Of a stretch of 64,000 bases of DNA, positions 54,631-63,567 are shown piece after piece. Every line of letters begins with the position of its first letter. Positions within the stretch are counted from its first letter, which is position 1. A program made the position numbers and the translations under genes. The notes under the pieces are model-generated. The model ran no database searches. It saw nothing but the letters and a program-made list of their open reading frames with translations, and was not told the origin of the DNA. This stretch comes from DUZB01 sp963747555 (GTDB lineage Bacteria; Desulfobacterota; DSM-4660; Desulfatiglandales; Desulfatiglandaceae), in contig CAVVFZ010000034.1 in assembly GCA_963747555.1 (NCBI GenBank), forward strand, positions 62,001 to 126,000. The letters run 5' to 3'.

Positions 54631-54793
54631 AATTTTTGTGGCTTTTGCACTTTGCAAATCTAATGAAGAAGCCTTATCAACCTTGTAATTAAAAAAGGTC
54701 TTTGTCTAAAGCCCTTCTGAGAAGCTCTTTGCAGATATCAAGAAACGATAAAATAGGTAATCGCTTCAAACAGTTTAAAAATGGAGGACTGTT

Positions 54794-55621
54794 TTGAAAA
54801 CGAATATGTTTTGTCTGGCATTCATGCTCCTTGCCCTCGCTTGCGCGGCCAAACATGATGGGTCCCTTACAGAATACCCTGTGTATCCCGAACAAATGAC
54901 AAAGTTCTACGATACGAATTTTAGGGGCGACAATACGATAAGCCTCATAAATGACCAGAATTCAACAGATGAATTTCTAATCTCAATTCAAGGATCGAAT
55001 GTTGTTATTTCTCCTAATACAAAGCGTTCTCAATCTTACAGGCACGGAGAGGACTGGCAAGAACGAAAAGAGTTAGTGGGTAATCTGAGATCTTGGACTG
55101 AAACCGCGATATCTGTTCTGCGAAAAGAACTCGAAAAGAAGGGATTCAAGGTAACTCCTAATGCGAAGAAAAAAATAGATCTCGCCATTACAAAAGAAAT
55201 GGAAATAATTCCAGTAGCCACGACCTTTCTCAGATGTATTCTGCACTTGAAAGTTGAAACAGGTGGCGGATACCAAGCAGAATTTGAAGGAAACAATATG
55301 TCTTACGACAGAATTGAGAATGTCTTGGGAGGTTCGGTCATATTAGCAGTGGGAGAGATGTTAAATGATGACCGGATTCTCGCTTATCTTGGCGGATCTG
55401 AGGGGTCGTCCGGTATGAATACAGACAAGGAATCTGTGTCACCTAAGACTATTGAAAAACGAAAAGCATATACCATTAGTGAAGTTTCCAAAATGTTAGG
55501 TGTCTCTGAACCCACAATAAAAGCGTGGATTGCCGATGGCGAATTGAAGGCGACTAAGATAGGTTCGACCTGGCTTATTCCAAGCTCTGAAATAGAAAAG
55601 ATTGCAAATCCATCTAAATAG
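54794..55621 (+). CDS. Lipoprotein fused to a C-terminal excisionase-type HTH
   Basis: A 275-residue protein with TTG start 6 bases after GGAGG. The N-terminus is a lipoprotein signal (MKTNMFCLAFMLLALAC, lipobox LALAC). The middle resembles YajG-type periplasmic lipoproteins (LRSWTETAISVLRKELEKKG, LKVETGGGYQAEFEGNN). After a linker, residues 225-275 are a MerR/excisionase HTH: AYTISEVSKMLGVSEPTIKAWIADGEL and GSTWLIPSSEIEKI. A DNA-binding domain on an exported lipoprotein is contradictory. It may be a fusion of two genes by deletion, or a protein with an unusual membrane topology. Confidence 0.65.
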   Translation: MKTNMFCLAFMLLALACAAKHDGSLTEYPVYPEQMTKFYDTNFRGDNTISLINDQNSTDEFLISIQGSNVVISPNTKRSQSYRHGEDWQERKELVGNLRSWTETAISVLRKELEKKGFKVTPNAKKKIDLAITKEMEIIPVATTFLRCILHLKVETGGGYQAEFEGNNMSYDRIENVLGGSVILAVGEMLNDDRILAYLGGSEGSSGMNTDKESVSPKTIEKRKAYTISEVSKMLGVSEPTIKAWIADGELKATKIGSTWLIPSSEIEKIANPSK

Positions 55622-56143
55622 ATTTTCAGATTGGTTGCATTCTTTTAAAACTTCGGGATTTGAGTATTGAAAAGAAAAGTTTTTTTGCTGAATTGATGTT
55701 GTATTTTTGAGATTGGGTGGAAGATCCGTTTTTATGATATGTTATCAGTATCTCAAAGAATTCAGGCCATAAAAGTGTTGAGATATGCCTTACGTATGCA
55801 AATACACCGTTATTTGAGTAACGTCAGAAAAGGAATTTTTCCGACCACTACATCTGGTAGTTGATCAGCTTGCAGCCAATCCGGTTACGGAAAAGGATTT
55901 CTTGCATAACTCTTGCATGTGAATTGGGCCAATTTACACCGATTTTCAACGACTTGTAAACCAAGAAATTTAGAAGTTTCCAGCGCAAGGTTACATATGC
56001 CAACCTTGAAGTCAAAGATTTCGCTTTCGCAGACAAATTTTCCAGGATCTCATCAGGAAATGAAGAAAATTTCTATCGACACGGAAGTTTGAGAAAGGCG
56101 TGCAGACCCAAAATATAGTAGGTGGAATTCTTGTTGGATGAAT
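55622..56143. other. Gene-free stretch
   Basis: About 520 AT-rich bases between convergent genes. Only short frames without family resemblance or ribosome sites are found. No terminator with a clear T-run was seen. Confidence 0.5.
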
Positions 56144-57694
56144 TCATTCCTCAAGCCATTTCAGGACCTGTGCTTTTATGGTCTCCTGCGCCTGAACCAC
56201 GGCGTTGGACAGGGGTGGCGTGTAATATCCGGGAGCATGCGTCCAGAAGTGATGCGAGGCGCCTTCCACCCACAGGACCGGCTGCCCGAGCAATGGTTGA
56301 CAGTCCGGAGTTCTGCACACCCCCAAAGAATGCCATGGATCGATGCTTGCACTTACGTACATGATTCTCGTCCCCACCGGATCCCATCCTCCATAGTACG
56401 CGTTTGTTTCAGCAATTCTTTCCTGGATCTCATTGGCATCGATACCGAAAGCGGGGAGGCAAGAATGGGATTGGACCTCAACCGTGTTCATGTGCGGTTC
56501 CTGTGTAAAGGGACACTCGGTGCCTGGATCACAGGTCTGGAAAAATCCAAATTCGTTACATGCCTGGTATTGCCAAGAGCGCTCCGGCCAGGATGAAAGA
56601 GATGTATCAAGCAAGGGGGCTATCGTTGCTTTCTGATAATCGACCGAAGTACATTTTTCACCGGCATAAAGGCTCCACAAAACGGCCAACCTGTCTATCG
56701 GTTCCCCTAAGTCGCTATTCAACATATAGTCCGAACAGACTTTCGCAATACTGCAGGCATCTTCCTCACAGTTCGGATCATTCGATTGCACCGGAAACAG
56801 CGAACCCGTAAGCGGACCCGAAAGATCAATCCCATCTTGTGTGGTAAGATAGTAGAGGAATTGGAACTGATTATAGGCGTCTTTCAACGGATCGCTTTCC
56901 GCTTCGCCGGTACAGAGGTTAAAACGATCATAGAGGAACTGCCGCCCTTCTACACTGCTTAAAAGCATTCCGATATCACTAAACGCTTTCCGAATCTGTT
57001 CAACACATTGATCAGAACCTCCTACAATGGTTGCTCCCATGCTTTGGGCCATTACATCATTGAATCCCTGCATGTTGTACCATGCCTCAACGGGACCGGA
57101 AGAAGACACGGCTGCAAAAATGAGGTTCGGATATTTTATTCGGGCCCACGCGGCGAGCATCCCCGGATAACTACCCCCAAAGGTTACCCACCTGTTTTTA
57201 TTCGTCAGATTGTGAATTTCGCTGATGTAGTCATGAAACTGTGCGATATCGCCAAGGGCCTGTCTGCTTGTGAGCCATTTCAAATTAGCGGTGGAGAGAT
57301 CCGAGACAGGCTGGCTTTCGCCATAGTAGCGGTGCTCAAGGGCCAGAATCAGAGCCCCTGCCTGTTTGGCCAACTCCACCATAACCGCACAATGCACTGT
57401 TCCTGTTTTGACCACGTCAGGCGTAAGCTCAGATCCTTCGCCACCCACACATAAGAAGACGGGCCCACTGCCATCGAAGAAAGTGTCATTGACAAAATAG
57501 CGCTGCTTCCATGTTCTGGTTTCTTCCTGTGAAAAATGATCCAACCGTTGTTCCGTGTACCAGCGGGTAACCTCATCTACGGAGGGGCTATCCTTCTCAT
57601 TATCGCTGCAGGAAGCAAAAAGGGCAGCGATACAACAGCAAATGCAGGCCAAACGGATCAGCGGTATCGCATTGTAATGTTTTTCGGACATCAT
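56144..57694 (-). CDS. S28-family serine peptidase lipoprotein
   Basis: A 516-residue putative prolyl tripeptidyl/dipeptidyl-type peptidase (Pro-Xaa carboxypeptidase or DPP7 family). A lipobox (IAALFASC) anchors it outside the cytoplasmic membrane. The catalytic Ser lies in FGGSYPGMLAAW (GxSYxG); the Asp is likely in SASIDPWHSLG and the His in EGASHHFW. LALEHRYYGESQP is a family hallmark. S28 peptidases are mainly eukaryotic and scattered in bacteria, so transfer is likely. GGGAGG precedes paired ATGs at 57694/57691. Confidence 0.88.
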   Translation of the reverse strand: MMSEKHYNAIPLIRLACICCCIAALFASCSDNEKDSPSVDEVTRWYTEQRLDHFSQEETRTWKQRYFVNDTFFDGSGPVFLCVGGEGSELTPDVVKTGTVHCAVMVELAKQAGALILALEHRYYGESQPVSDLSTANLKWLTSRQALGDIAQFHDYISEIHNLTNKNRWVTFGGSYPGMLAAWARIKYPNLIFAAVSSSGPVEAWYNMQGFNDVMAQSMGATIVGGSDQCVEQIRKAFSDIGMLLSSVEGRQFLYDRFNLCTGEAESDPLKDAYNQFQFLYYLTTQDGIDLSGPLTGSLFPVQSNDPNCEEDACSIAKVCSDYMLNSDLGEPIDRLAVLWSLYAGEKCTSVDYQKATIAPLLDTSLSSWPERSWQYQACNEFGFFQTCDPGTECPFTQEPHMNTVEVQSHSCLPAFGIDANEIQERIAETNAYYGGWDPVGTRIMYVSASIDPWHSLGVCRTPDCQPLLGQPVLWVEGASHHFWTHAPGYYTPPLSNAVVQAQETIKAQVLKWLEE

Positions 57695-57780
57695 CGCAGG
57701 CCTCCCTCCCTGTGCAATTTCGTGCCCCGCAGCATAACATGAATAGTTAATGACCGGTTAATCATTATTCGTTATCATTT

Positions 57781-58542
57781 TCAATGCCTGTCCGGGTCGA
57801 TCCCGAAAAGAGCACTTTGCATGATGCGGGTAATGTAAGAGACCTGCTCCACGGTGAAATAACCGCCACGGATGCGATGGGTGGTTTTTCGGTAAGCCCT
57901 GGCATGTTCTTCCGACCGGAAGAAAACGCTCTGTTTTCAAAAGGACTCGATGATGCTGGGCTCCTTCAGTTTTTGAACATTTACATCCGGAACAAAGATG
58001 ATCGGCCGAATGCCTCCTTCGCCATGAATAGTTGTTTCCAGCTCGCTGTTGACTTCCATTTTCATGGGGTCCGAGCAATGGGCACAGGTCGAGCGGATCG
58101 TTACGGACAATTTCTTCTTCTGTAAATGCCCTTGCACGAAGGGCGCTGCAAACGCATCGATTGCTCAGGCGGCATAGCAGGTTTTGCCGTTATCAAAGGT
58201 CAAGTGGTGCGGTGTTTCTTCCACGGTGACAGGATAAGCCCAGGTGACCGATCCGCTTTTGTCGCGAAATAGAAAGGTCATGTGCTCCTCCAGGTCGGTC
58301 AAAATGTTGTGCACATGGTCGATTTCAAGATCCAGGACGTTTGCGATCTCCTCCGACGGGATCGGGGTCGAACGACCTGGAATGGATCGTACTGCGTGGT
58401 GATGAACTCGGCGATGCTCAGGAGTCATGAATTCGAGATCGGACAGAATGCGACGTCGGTGTTTCTTGATCTGCTTTTCCCATAGGGAGGTACGAACCTG
58501 AAGCATGAAGCGCCAGATTCCGTTCATCATAGGTTTGTTCAT
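57781..58542 (-). CDS. MerB-like organometal lyase, probable selenoprotein with two Sec residues (SaoL-like)
   Basis: Reading through two in-frame TGA codons gives one 253-residue protein. The N-terminal third is a winged-helix region as in MerB. TGA at codon 126 lies in CYAA(TGA)AIDAF, aligning with catalytic Cys96 of E. coli MerB (YAWCALD), with Asp129 at the Asp99 position. TGA at codon 202 lies in ESF(TGA)KQSVFF, aligning with Cys159 (SFCCHVHFF). Cys153 fits the structural Cys117. Each TGA is followed by a SECIS-like hairpin. So the protein probably cleaves carbon-metal bonds using Sec in place of both thiols. I recall MerB-like SaoL proteins in selenocysteine-assisted organometal clusters; no other members of such a cluster are seen here. 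Confidence 0.8.
57907..57924 (-). promoter_or_regulatory. SECIS-like hairpin for the second in-frame TGA
   Basis: On the minus strand TTCTTCC, loop GGTC, GGAAGAA: a perfect 7-bp stem beginning 13 bases after TGA (57939-57937). The GGUC loop is the same core seen in E. coli fdhF SECIS (G and U in the apical loop), and its distance to UGA is in the bacterial range. Confidence 0.7.
58128..58144 (-). promoter_or_regulatory. SECIS-like hairpin for the first in-frame TGA
   Basis: On the minus strand GCCCTT, loop CGTGC, AAGGGC: a perfect 6-bp stem starting 21 bases after TGA (58167-58165), with a G in the loop. The position is downstream in the coding sequence, as expected for bacterial SECIS elements. 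Confidence 0.6.
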
Positions 58543-58707
58543 CTTTATACCTCTCTTTCGCTTTTTAGAATAGCGGGACTAAGGTTGCTTTCTCTTCAAT
58601 GCTTTTCCATACAAGAAGTCTGGCGACACGGAATTTGCCTTGGAGTATACCGTTCCAATCCTTTGTGGTATTGTTCTTTCACGCATTAAAATTGATGGAG
58701 CGCGCAA

Positions 58708-59270
58708 ATGAACAAAGAAATTCGGAAAAGTTCCCACGGCGGCGCAACCGCATCTGCGGATATGGTACGCGTGATGTTTACGTATCTGGAATACCGGAAA
58801 ATCGATACCGCAATGGTGGAAAGAGTGGCGGGTCTCGACCGGTTTCAAATGGAGCCGCGCATACCGGCATCCAAGGTCAACCGTTTATGGGAAGTGGCTC
58901 AAAAAGCGTCCGATGACCCTGATTTCGGGCTTCATTTGGGAGAGGCCTTCATTCACCTTGGCCAGGGCCATTTGCTGTTTTCTGTCATGCGTTACAGCCC
59001 CGTGCTGTCTCGGTAAAAGATACGGTCCATTGTCTGCTGGACCGGAAATATCCCTCTCTTCACCCGGATCGTCACCATGTGGAGGCAACATTCACCATCA
59101 TCTATAGCAGCCTCAATGCCCTTTCAGCGACAAAGGTTCCTTTGAAGGCAGTTTTTTTCCGTAACGAAAGGCCGGCATCAACGGCGGAGCTGGAGCGTGT
59201 TTTTCGCGCGCCACTTTATTTTGGATGCCCGGAGGAACGGTTGGTTTTTCAAAAACGGAGCCTTGAACAA
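58708..59270 (+). pseudogene. AraC-family regulator (N-terminal domain), decayed
   Basis: The first frame (58708-59016) reads RIPASKVNRLWEVAQKASDDPDFGLHLGEA and then breaks. A second frame reads DTVHCLLDRKYPSLHP, ATFTIIYSSLNALSATKVPL and RAPLYFGCPEERLVFQKRSLEQPI. These are successive parts of the AraC-type arabinose-binding/ligand domain (PF12625). About 40 residues between them and the whole HTH domain are missing. It ends abruptly against a fragment of another gene on the other strand at 59262-59690, so the junction is a deletion or insertion scar. Confidence 0.75.
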
Positions 59271-59690
59271 CCCATACACAGCGGCGATCCGGCTTGGGCG
59301 ACCGATCAGCCGAGGATGGAGGCCGATCGACATCATCTTGGGATGTGTTTGGCCCTCTGCGTGCAGTAGATCGAAGGCATCGATACAGCAGCGGGAAAAA
59401 TCGTCGGCGATCGTAAACTTACCGCCTGCCATAAACCCCATGTCGTTCGTATCAAAAGCGTAAGGCACAATCATGTAGTCTTGACCGCCTATCTTGCGAA
59501 GGTAGGGAAGATCATCGTCATAGACGTCCGAATCGTACAAGAAGCCGAATTCCTCCCCCAATAGGCGCCTCGTGTTTGGCGACGGTGCACCTCTGGTGTG
59601 CCAGCCTACGGGTCGATCCCGATTGCGATACTGATACCGAAAAGGTACATGAAATCGGTAGGTTTATGCCTCGACCTGCGTGACCTTTTT
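59262..59690 (-). pseudogene. Polysaccharide deacetylase/allantoinase-like gene fragment
   Basis: The minus-strand frame reads RPVGWHTRGAPSPNTRRLL, EEFGFLYDSDVYDDDLPYL, VVPYAFDTNDM-like sequence and HPKMMSIGLHPRLIGRPSR. These match the middle and end of NodB-type deacetylases related to PuuE allantoinase. The N-terminal metal-binding part and the far C-terminus are absent. It joins the AraC remnant head-on at about 59265. Confidence 0.7.
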
Positions 59691-59765
59691 CCCGGTCAAA
59701 GGTCGCGCTCATATGATATGTTGAGTCTCGATTTTTCATCCTTTATAGGAACGGCAGGCTACGAA

Positions 59766-61103
59766 TTATCGTTTTGCAACGGCCCTGGCGGCAAGAATGC
59801 CGCTTGCGGAGGCCTGAAGCAGACCCCTGGTGATACCTGCTCCATCGCCGATGGCAAATAGATTTTCTATCCCTGTCTCCATTTCAGGGGTCAGGTCAAT
59901 CCTGTTGGAGTAGAATTTGACCTCCACGCCGTAGAGAAGGGTGTGTCTGGAGTATACGCCTGGCGCTATTTTCTCAAGGGCCTGAAGCATCTCGATGATA
60001 CTCAGGAGATGGCGGTAAGGAAAAACAAAGCTCAAGTCACCCGGGGTCGCATCCTTTAGGGTCGGTCTGGTAAGACAACGGTCGATACGTTCCCGGGTGC
60101 TCCGTCTGCCCGCCAACAGATCGCCCAGCCTTTGGATGATCACTCCTCTGCCAAGCAGGTTCGCCAAACGGGCGATGTAGTGGCCATAGGCAATGGGGTC
60201 ATCGAACGGTTTCGTGAACGCACTGCTCACCAGAACGGCAAAGTTGGTGTTTTCACTTCTCTTGCCTGCATAGCTGTGCCCGTTCACGGTGACGATTCCA
60301 CTGTTTGCCTCCGTGACCACCTCACCGTATGGATTCATACAGAATGTGCGTACCTTATCATCGAATGTTTTTGAGTAATGAATGAGCTTTGCTTCATAAG
60401 CCGTGTCCGTGATTTCCTTAAACACAGGGGCCGAAAGTTCCACACGCACGCCGATGTCCACGGAAGTGGCCCTTGTTTTCAACCCCAGGGAATCCGCCTG
60501 TTTTTTCATCCAGCGGGCGCCTGATCGGCCAGGAGCGACGATAACAAACCCGGCGGGAATCGTTCGACCGTCAGCAAGTTTCACCCCTTGAATCCTGCCA
60601 TGGCCAGCCATGAGTTCCCGGACTTCGCATTCCGTACGTATGTCTACCCGTCCGGTCAGGGACCTCTTGAAACTTTCCAGGACGGCTTGACAATTGTCCG
60701 TACCGATATGGCGGATGCGGTCCGGCAGGAGTTGGAGGTCGGCCATGCGGGCTCTGTCGGCCAACGCTTCCAATTGCGGTGAACTCTCGCCGAAAATGCG
60801 GTCAGGCGCCCCATTGGCCGCATAAATCTCATCCGTGTTCTTTAACAGTTCGTACAGAGGCCCGTCTTCCATGAATTCATTCAGGACGCCCCCCACTTCG
60901 GTGGAAAGGGTAAGCTTTCCATCGCTGAACGCGCCTGCGCCTCCCCATCCGCAAAGTCTGTCTTCGGGATTTTGCCGCTCCCGTTTATCGATATCTTTTC
61001 CCTGTTCCAGCAGCAATATTCCCTTTACGCCCAAGTCCGCGAGGGTCAGGGCCGCAAAAATGCCGGCAGGACCGGCACCCACAATAACGACGTTATAATC
61101 CAT
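59766..61103 (-). CDS. FAD-dependent oxidoreductase (COG2509-type)
   Basis: A 445-residue flavoprotein: N-terminal dinucleotide fold NVVIVGAGPAGIFAALTLADLG, a CGWGGAGAFSDGKLTLSTEVGG segment distinctive of the COG2509 group of uncharacterised FAD dehydrogenases, the ATG-like loop VIVAPGRSGARW and the C-terminal FAD motif NLFAIGDGAGITRGLLQASASG. It probably acts in the cytoplasm; no substrate is known for the group. It is intact and stands alone. 61104-61339 shows no gene. Confidence 0.88.
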   Translation of the reverse strand: MDYNVVIVGAGPAGIFAALTLADLGVKGILLLEQGKDIDKRERQNPEDRLCGWGGAGAFSDGKLTLSTEVGGVLNEFMEDGPLYELLKNTDEIYAANGAPDRIFGESSPQLEALADRARMADLQLLPDRIRHIGTDNCQAVLESFKRSLTGRVDIRTECEVRELMAGHGRIQGVKLADGRTIPAGFVIVAPGRSGARWMKKQADSLGLKTRATSVDIGVRVELSAPVFKEITDTAYEAKLIHYSKTFDDKVRTFCMNPYGEVVTEANSGIVTVNGHSYAGKRSENTNFAVLVSSAFTKPFDDPIAYGHYIARLANLLGRGVIIQRLGDLLAGRRSTRERIDRCLTRPTLKDATPGDLSFVFPYRHLLSIIEMLQALEKIAPGVYSRHTLLYGVEVKFYSNRIDLTPEMETGIENLFAIGDGAGITRGLLQASASGILAARAVAKR

Positions 61104-61339
61104 GGCGCCACCGAAAAAGCATTTTGAAGTTACGCAAAGAAAAACGCATTAGGATTCGCAGATAGCTCCGTCTTATTAAGGCATTTGGCTCGCGCGGCGG
61201 ATCAGTGGAAAATCAATCAAGATTCAACAAATCCGCAGGGCCTACAATCGAAAAAAGGCGGCTCAAATGCAGCAAGGACGTAATCAGTTTACCACAGAGT
61301 GCGGAAGGACGCAAACAGACCGGACGCCATTTAAAAAGG

Positions 61340-61525
61340 AGGAATACCGGATTCCCCACGTGGCCACCGAACAGGCCGCTTTTCAGAGCCCGGCCTACCT
61401 CATCGAGCCGGTGGACGGGACAGGATCGGGCGACGCGTTCCACACCGGCATGATTTATGGTTTTCTGAGAGGATGGGACATGAGGGAGACAGCGCAATTC
61501 GCGAATGCGTGCGGAGACGTACGAT
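61340..61525 (+). pseudogene. PfkB-family sugar kinase, C-terminal fragment
   Basis: The frame reads SPAYLIEPVDGTGSGDAFHTGMIYGFLRGWD and then ETAQFANACG before it is lost. DGTGSGDAFH is the PfkB signature 2 with the catalytic Asp. The N-terminal substrate and ATP parts are missing. The remaining 61526-61751 contains no gene. Confidence 0.65.
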
Positions 61526-61751
61526 AGTACGTCGCACAAGGAAACACGCAGTTTGACGCCGACTTGTCCCGATCCCACCGGGGGATTGCGGAAAAGGGCC
61601 ATTTATGGATGGAAACTAACTAAAAACCAAAGGATCGAATTGATAAGGACCTTTTTATGTGAAAACTTAATTTTTCCTGCCTTTTTGATATTCCCGTATT
61701 GATTCTTTATTGCTTTCCTGTCATTGTCTTTCAAAAACAGGAGCATCCAAC

Positions 61752-61901
61752 ATGTTTGTCTGCGCTATTAACCTCCCGTTATCTGGAAAACGTTTATCAA
61801 ATCTGTTTCGAGAGAATGATATTACTGTCCTCCCGGTTGAACAGGCATTGCGGAATCCGGATTCGTTATTGACCATTCCTGAGGGAGCGCAATCAGAATG
61901 A
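61752..61901 (+). CDS. Small protein coupled to the Fic gene
   Basis: A 49-residue protein beginning MFVCAINLPLSGKRLSNLF and ending EGAQSE. AGGAG lies 8 bases before the ATG and the stop overlaps the Fic start (ATGA), so both are translated together. I recognise no family, but size and arrangement resemble the antitoxin-like partner of some Fic proteins. Confidence 0.55.
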   Translation: MFVCAINLPLSGKRLSNLFRENDITVLPVEQALRNPDSLLTIPEGAQSE

Positions 61902-62632
61902 AAGAACTATTAAAGAATATTCACGAGCAGCAGAAAAGAATCAATGAGATGCGTCCTCTGCCGACTGAAACCTTGGCATCCCTGAAAGGATATTACAAAA
62001 TAGGTCTTACCTGGACAAGCAACGCCATTGAAGGAAATACCCTTAGTGAATCCGAAACAAAAGTAGTTATCGAGGATGGCCTTACAATCGGTGGGAAACC
62101 CCTGAGGGACCATCTCGAAGCATGTGGCCATGCTGAAGCTTTTCAGGAAATGATGGGGCTGGTTCAAAAGCGCCAAATTTCCGAAGAGGTTATTCTTAAG
62201 ATGCACCGGTTATTCTACAGAAAAATTGCCGCAGAAAATGCCGGCCTGTATCGAAATAGCAAAGTATTTATACCAGGTTCGCATTATCCCCTCCCCGACG
62301 CCGACAGCATTCCGCATTTAATGAAAGAACTGATCTCAACGATAGAAAAGGACAGGAACAAGGAGCATCCGGTACTTACGGCGACAAAGGCGCATCTTGA
62401 ATTTGTGTTTATTCATCCATTTGTTGACGGCAATGGAAGAATAGCAAGACTTGTAATAAATCTTATCCTTCTGCAGGAGGGCTATACTATTGCATTGATA
62501 CCGCCGGTTCTTCGGGTGGATTATATTGCATCCCTTGAGGCAGCGCATGGAAACGATACAGACTTCTTAAGGCTCATATGCAGATGCGTGTATGAAACAC
62601 AGAAGGACTATTTGCGAATGATTGATTCCTGA
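61898..62632 (+). CDS. Fic/DOC-domain AMP-transferase-like protein with N-terminal inhibitory motif
   Basis: A 244-residue protein. The catalytic motif HPFVDGNGRIAR (HxFx[D/E]GNGRxxR) is complete. An inhibitory helix TSNAIEGNTL with the S/TxxxE[G/N] signature lies N-terminal at about residues 40-50, making this a class II (self-inhibited) Fic protein that transfers AMP, or another nucleotide monophosphate, to a target hydroxyl. The upstream small ORF is translationally coupled. No target can be named. Confidence 0.9.
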   Translation: MKELLKNIHEQQKRINEMRPLPTETLASLKGYYKIGLTWTSNAIEGNTLSESETKVVIEDGLTIGGKPLRDHLEACGHAEAFQEMMGLVQKRQISEEVILKMHRLFYRKIAAENAGLYRNSKVFIPGSHYPLPDADSIPHLMKELISTIEKDRNKEHPVLTATKAHLEFVFIHPFVDGNGRIARLVINLILLQEGYTIALIPPVLRVDYIASLEAAHGNDTDFLRLICRCVYETQKDYLRMIDS

Positions 62633-62670
62633 AAAAAGGCATAGGAGGAAAACTTCCGTAGGAGAATGAA

Positions 62671-63552
62671 ATGATACTCAATTTCGATGAAAACGAAAAA
62701 AGACTCATAGCCACCATCAAAAAATCGGACCGTGTTGAAACATATACATTCTCACTGCTTTTTTGTGACAACCCTGTTTGCGCATGCAATACGGTTCATA
62801 TGAATCTGTCTCCCCCGGGGAACGAAAATGCGGGAACGTTAGGCTTTGCCCACCAAATCAGTATTGATGTGATAGAAAAGAAACTGGCCTATCTTCCCGG
62901 CAAAAAAATACCCAAAGAGGAAATGGCATTTGCAAAGACTTTCCTCCGTGAATTGGACGAGGAGGATTATACATTTCTGTGGGGCCAATATTTTGCTTAC
63001 AAAAACGGGATTACAGAAAAGGCGAATCCGGATGAAATAGAGGCAGAGTTTGACTATAAGGCAGTGGAAAATGAAGGGGTAATGTATGCATACAGGGATG
63101 TGCTGCCATTCGGGGAGCAGCTTAACGCAACCATTGATGGGGGAAAATATATCATTTTCGACTCGTACTGTTTACGATCCGGATGTGCATGCACCGACAC
63201 TATCCTCAGTATATTTTCCGCTGAACCCTCCCACAATAAAAGCATACGGTCGTCCATGTGTGATGTGGTGTTATCGTATGCCAAAAAGTCATGGGCTCCC
63301 TATGAAAACAGGGAACTATCCCTATCCGTGGAAGCAGCGCGATCGGCCATAGAGAAACAGATCCCTGATTTTTATAAGAAGCTGAAACAAAGGCATGTAA
63401 GGCTCAAACGCATTTACGCGGCGTGCAAAAAGAAATATTATCTGCCTTCTCAGCCTGTACAGTCCCCACAGATTCAAAAGGTCGGTCGTAACGCCCCGTG
63501 CCCATGTGGAAGCGGAAAGAAGTTCAAGAAATGCTGTATGGGAAAATCCTGA
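62671..63552 (+). CDS. SEC-C motif protein of unknown function
   Basis: A 293-residue soluble protein ending in a SEC-C zinc-binding motif NAPCPCGSGKKFKKCC, which in SecA binds SecB and ribosomes. The N-terminal region (DRVETYTFSLLFCDNPVCACNTVHMNL) contains a Cys cluster, and a second pair YCLRSGCACTD lies in the middle. I recognise no catalytic domain. TAGGAG lies 7 bases before the ATG. It is followed by the solute-binding gene after one base. Confidence 0.8.
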   Translation: MILNFDENEKRLIATIKKSDRVETYTFSLLFCDNPVCACNTVHMNLSPPGNENAGTLGFAHQISIDVIEKKLAYLPGKKIPKEEMAFAKTFLRELDEEDYTFLWGQYFAYKNGITEKANPDEIEAEFDYKAVENEGVMYAYRDVLPFGEQLNATIDGGKYIIFDSYCLRSGCACTDTILSIFSAEPSHNKSIRSSMCDVVLSYAKKSWAPYENRELSLSVEAARSAIEKQIPDFYKKLKQRHVRLKRIYAACKKKYYLPSQPVQSPQIQKVGRNAPCPCGSGKKFKKCCMGKS

Positions 63553-63567
63553 ATGGATCATAAAACA

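Noticed and set aside
52780..56143. Searched around the FGE-like gene for a DGR template repeat and a reverse transcriptase
   Set aside because: No second copy of the variable region and no frame with an RT YxDD motif was seen; the DGR call rests on the variable region alone.
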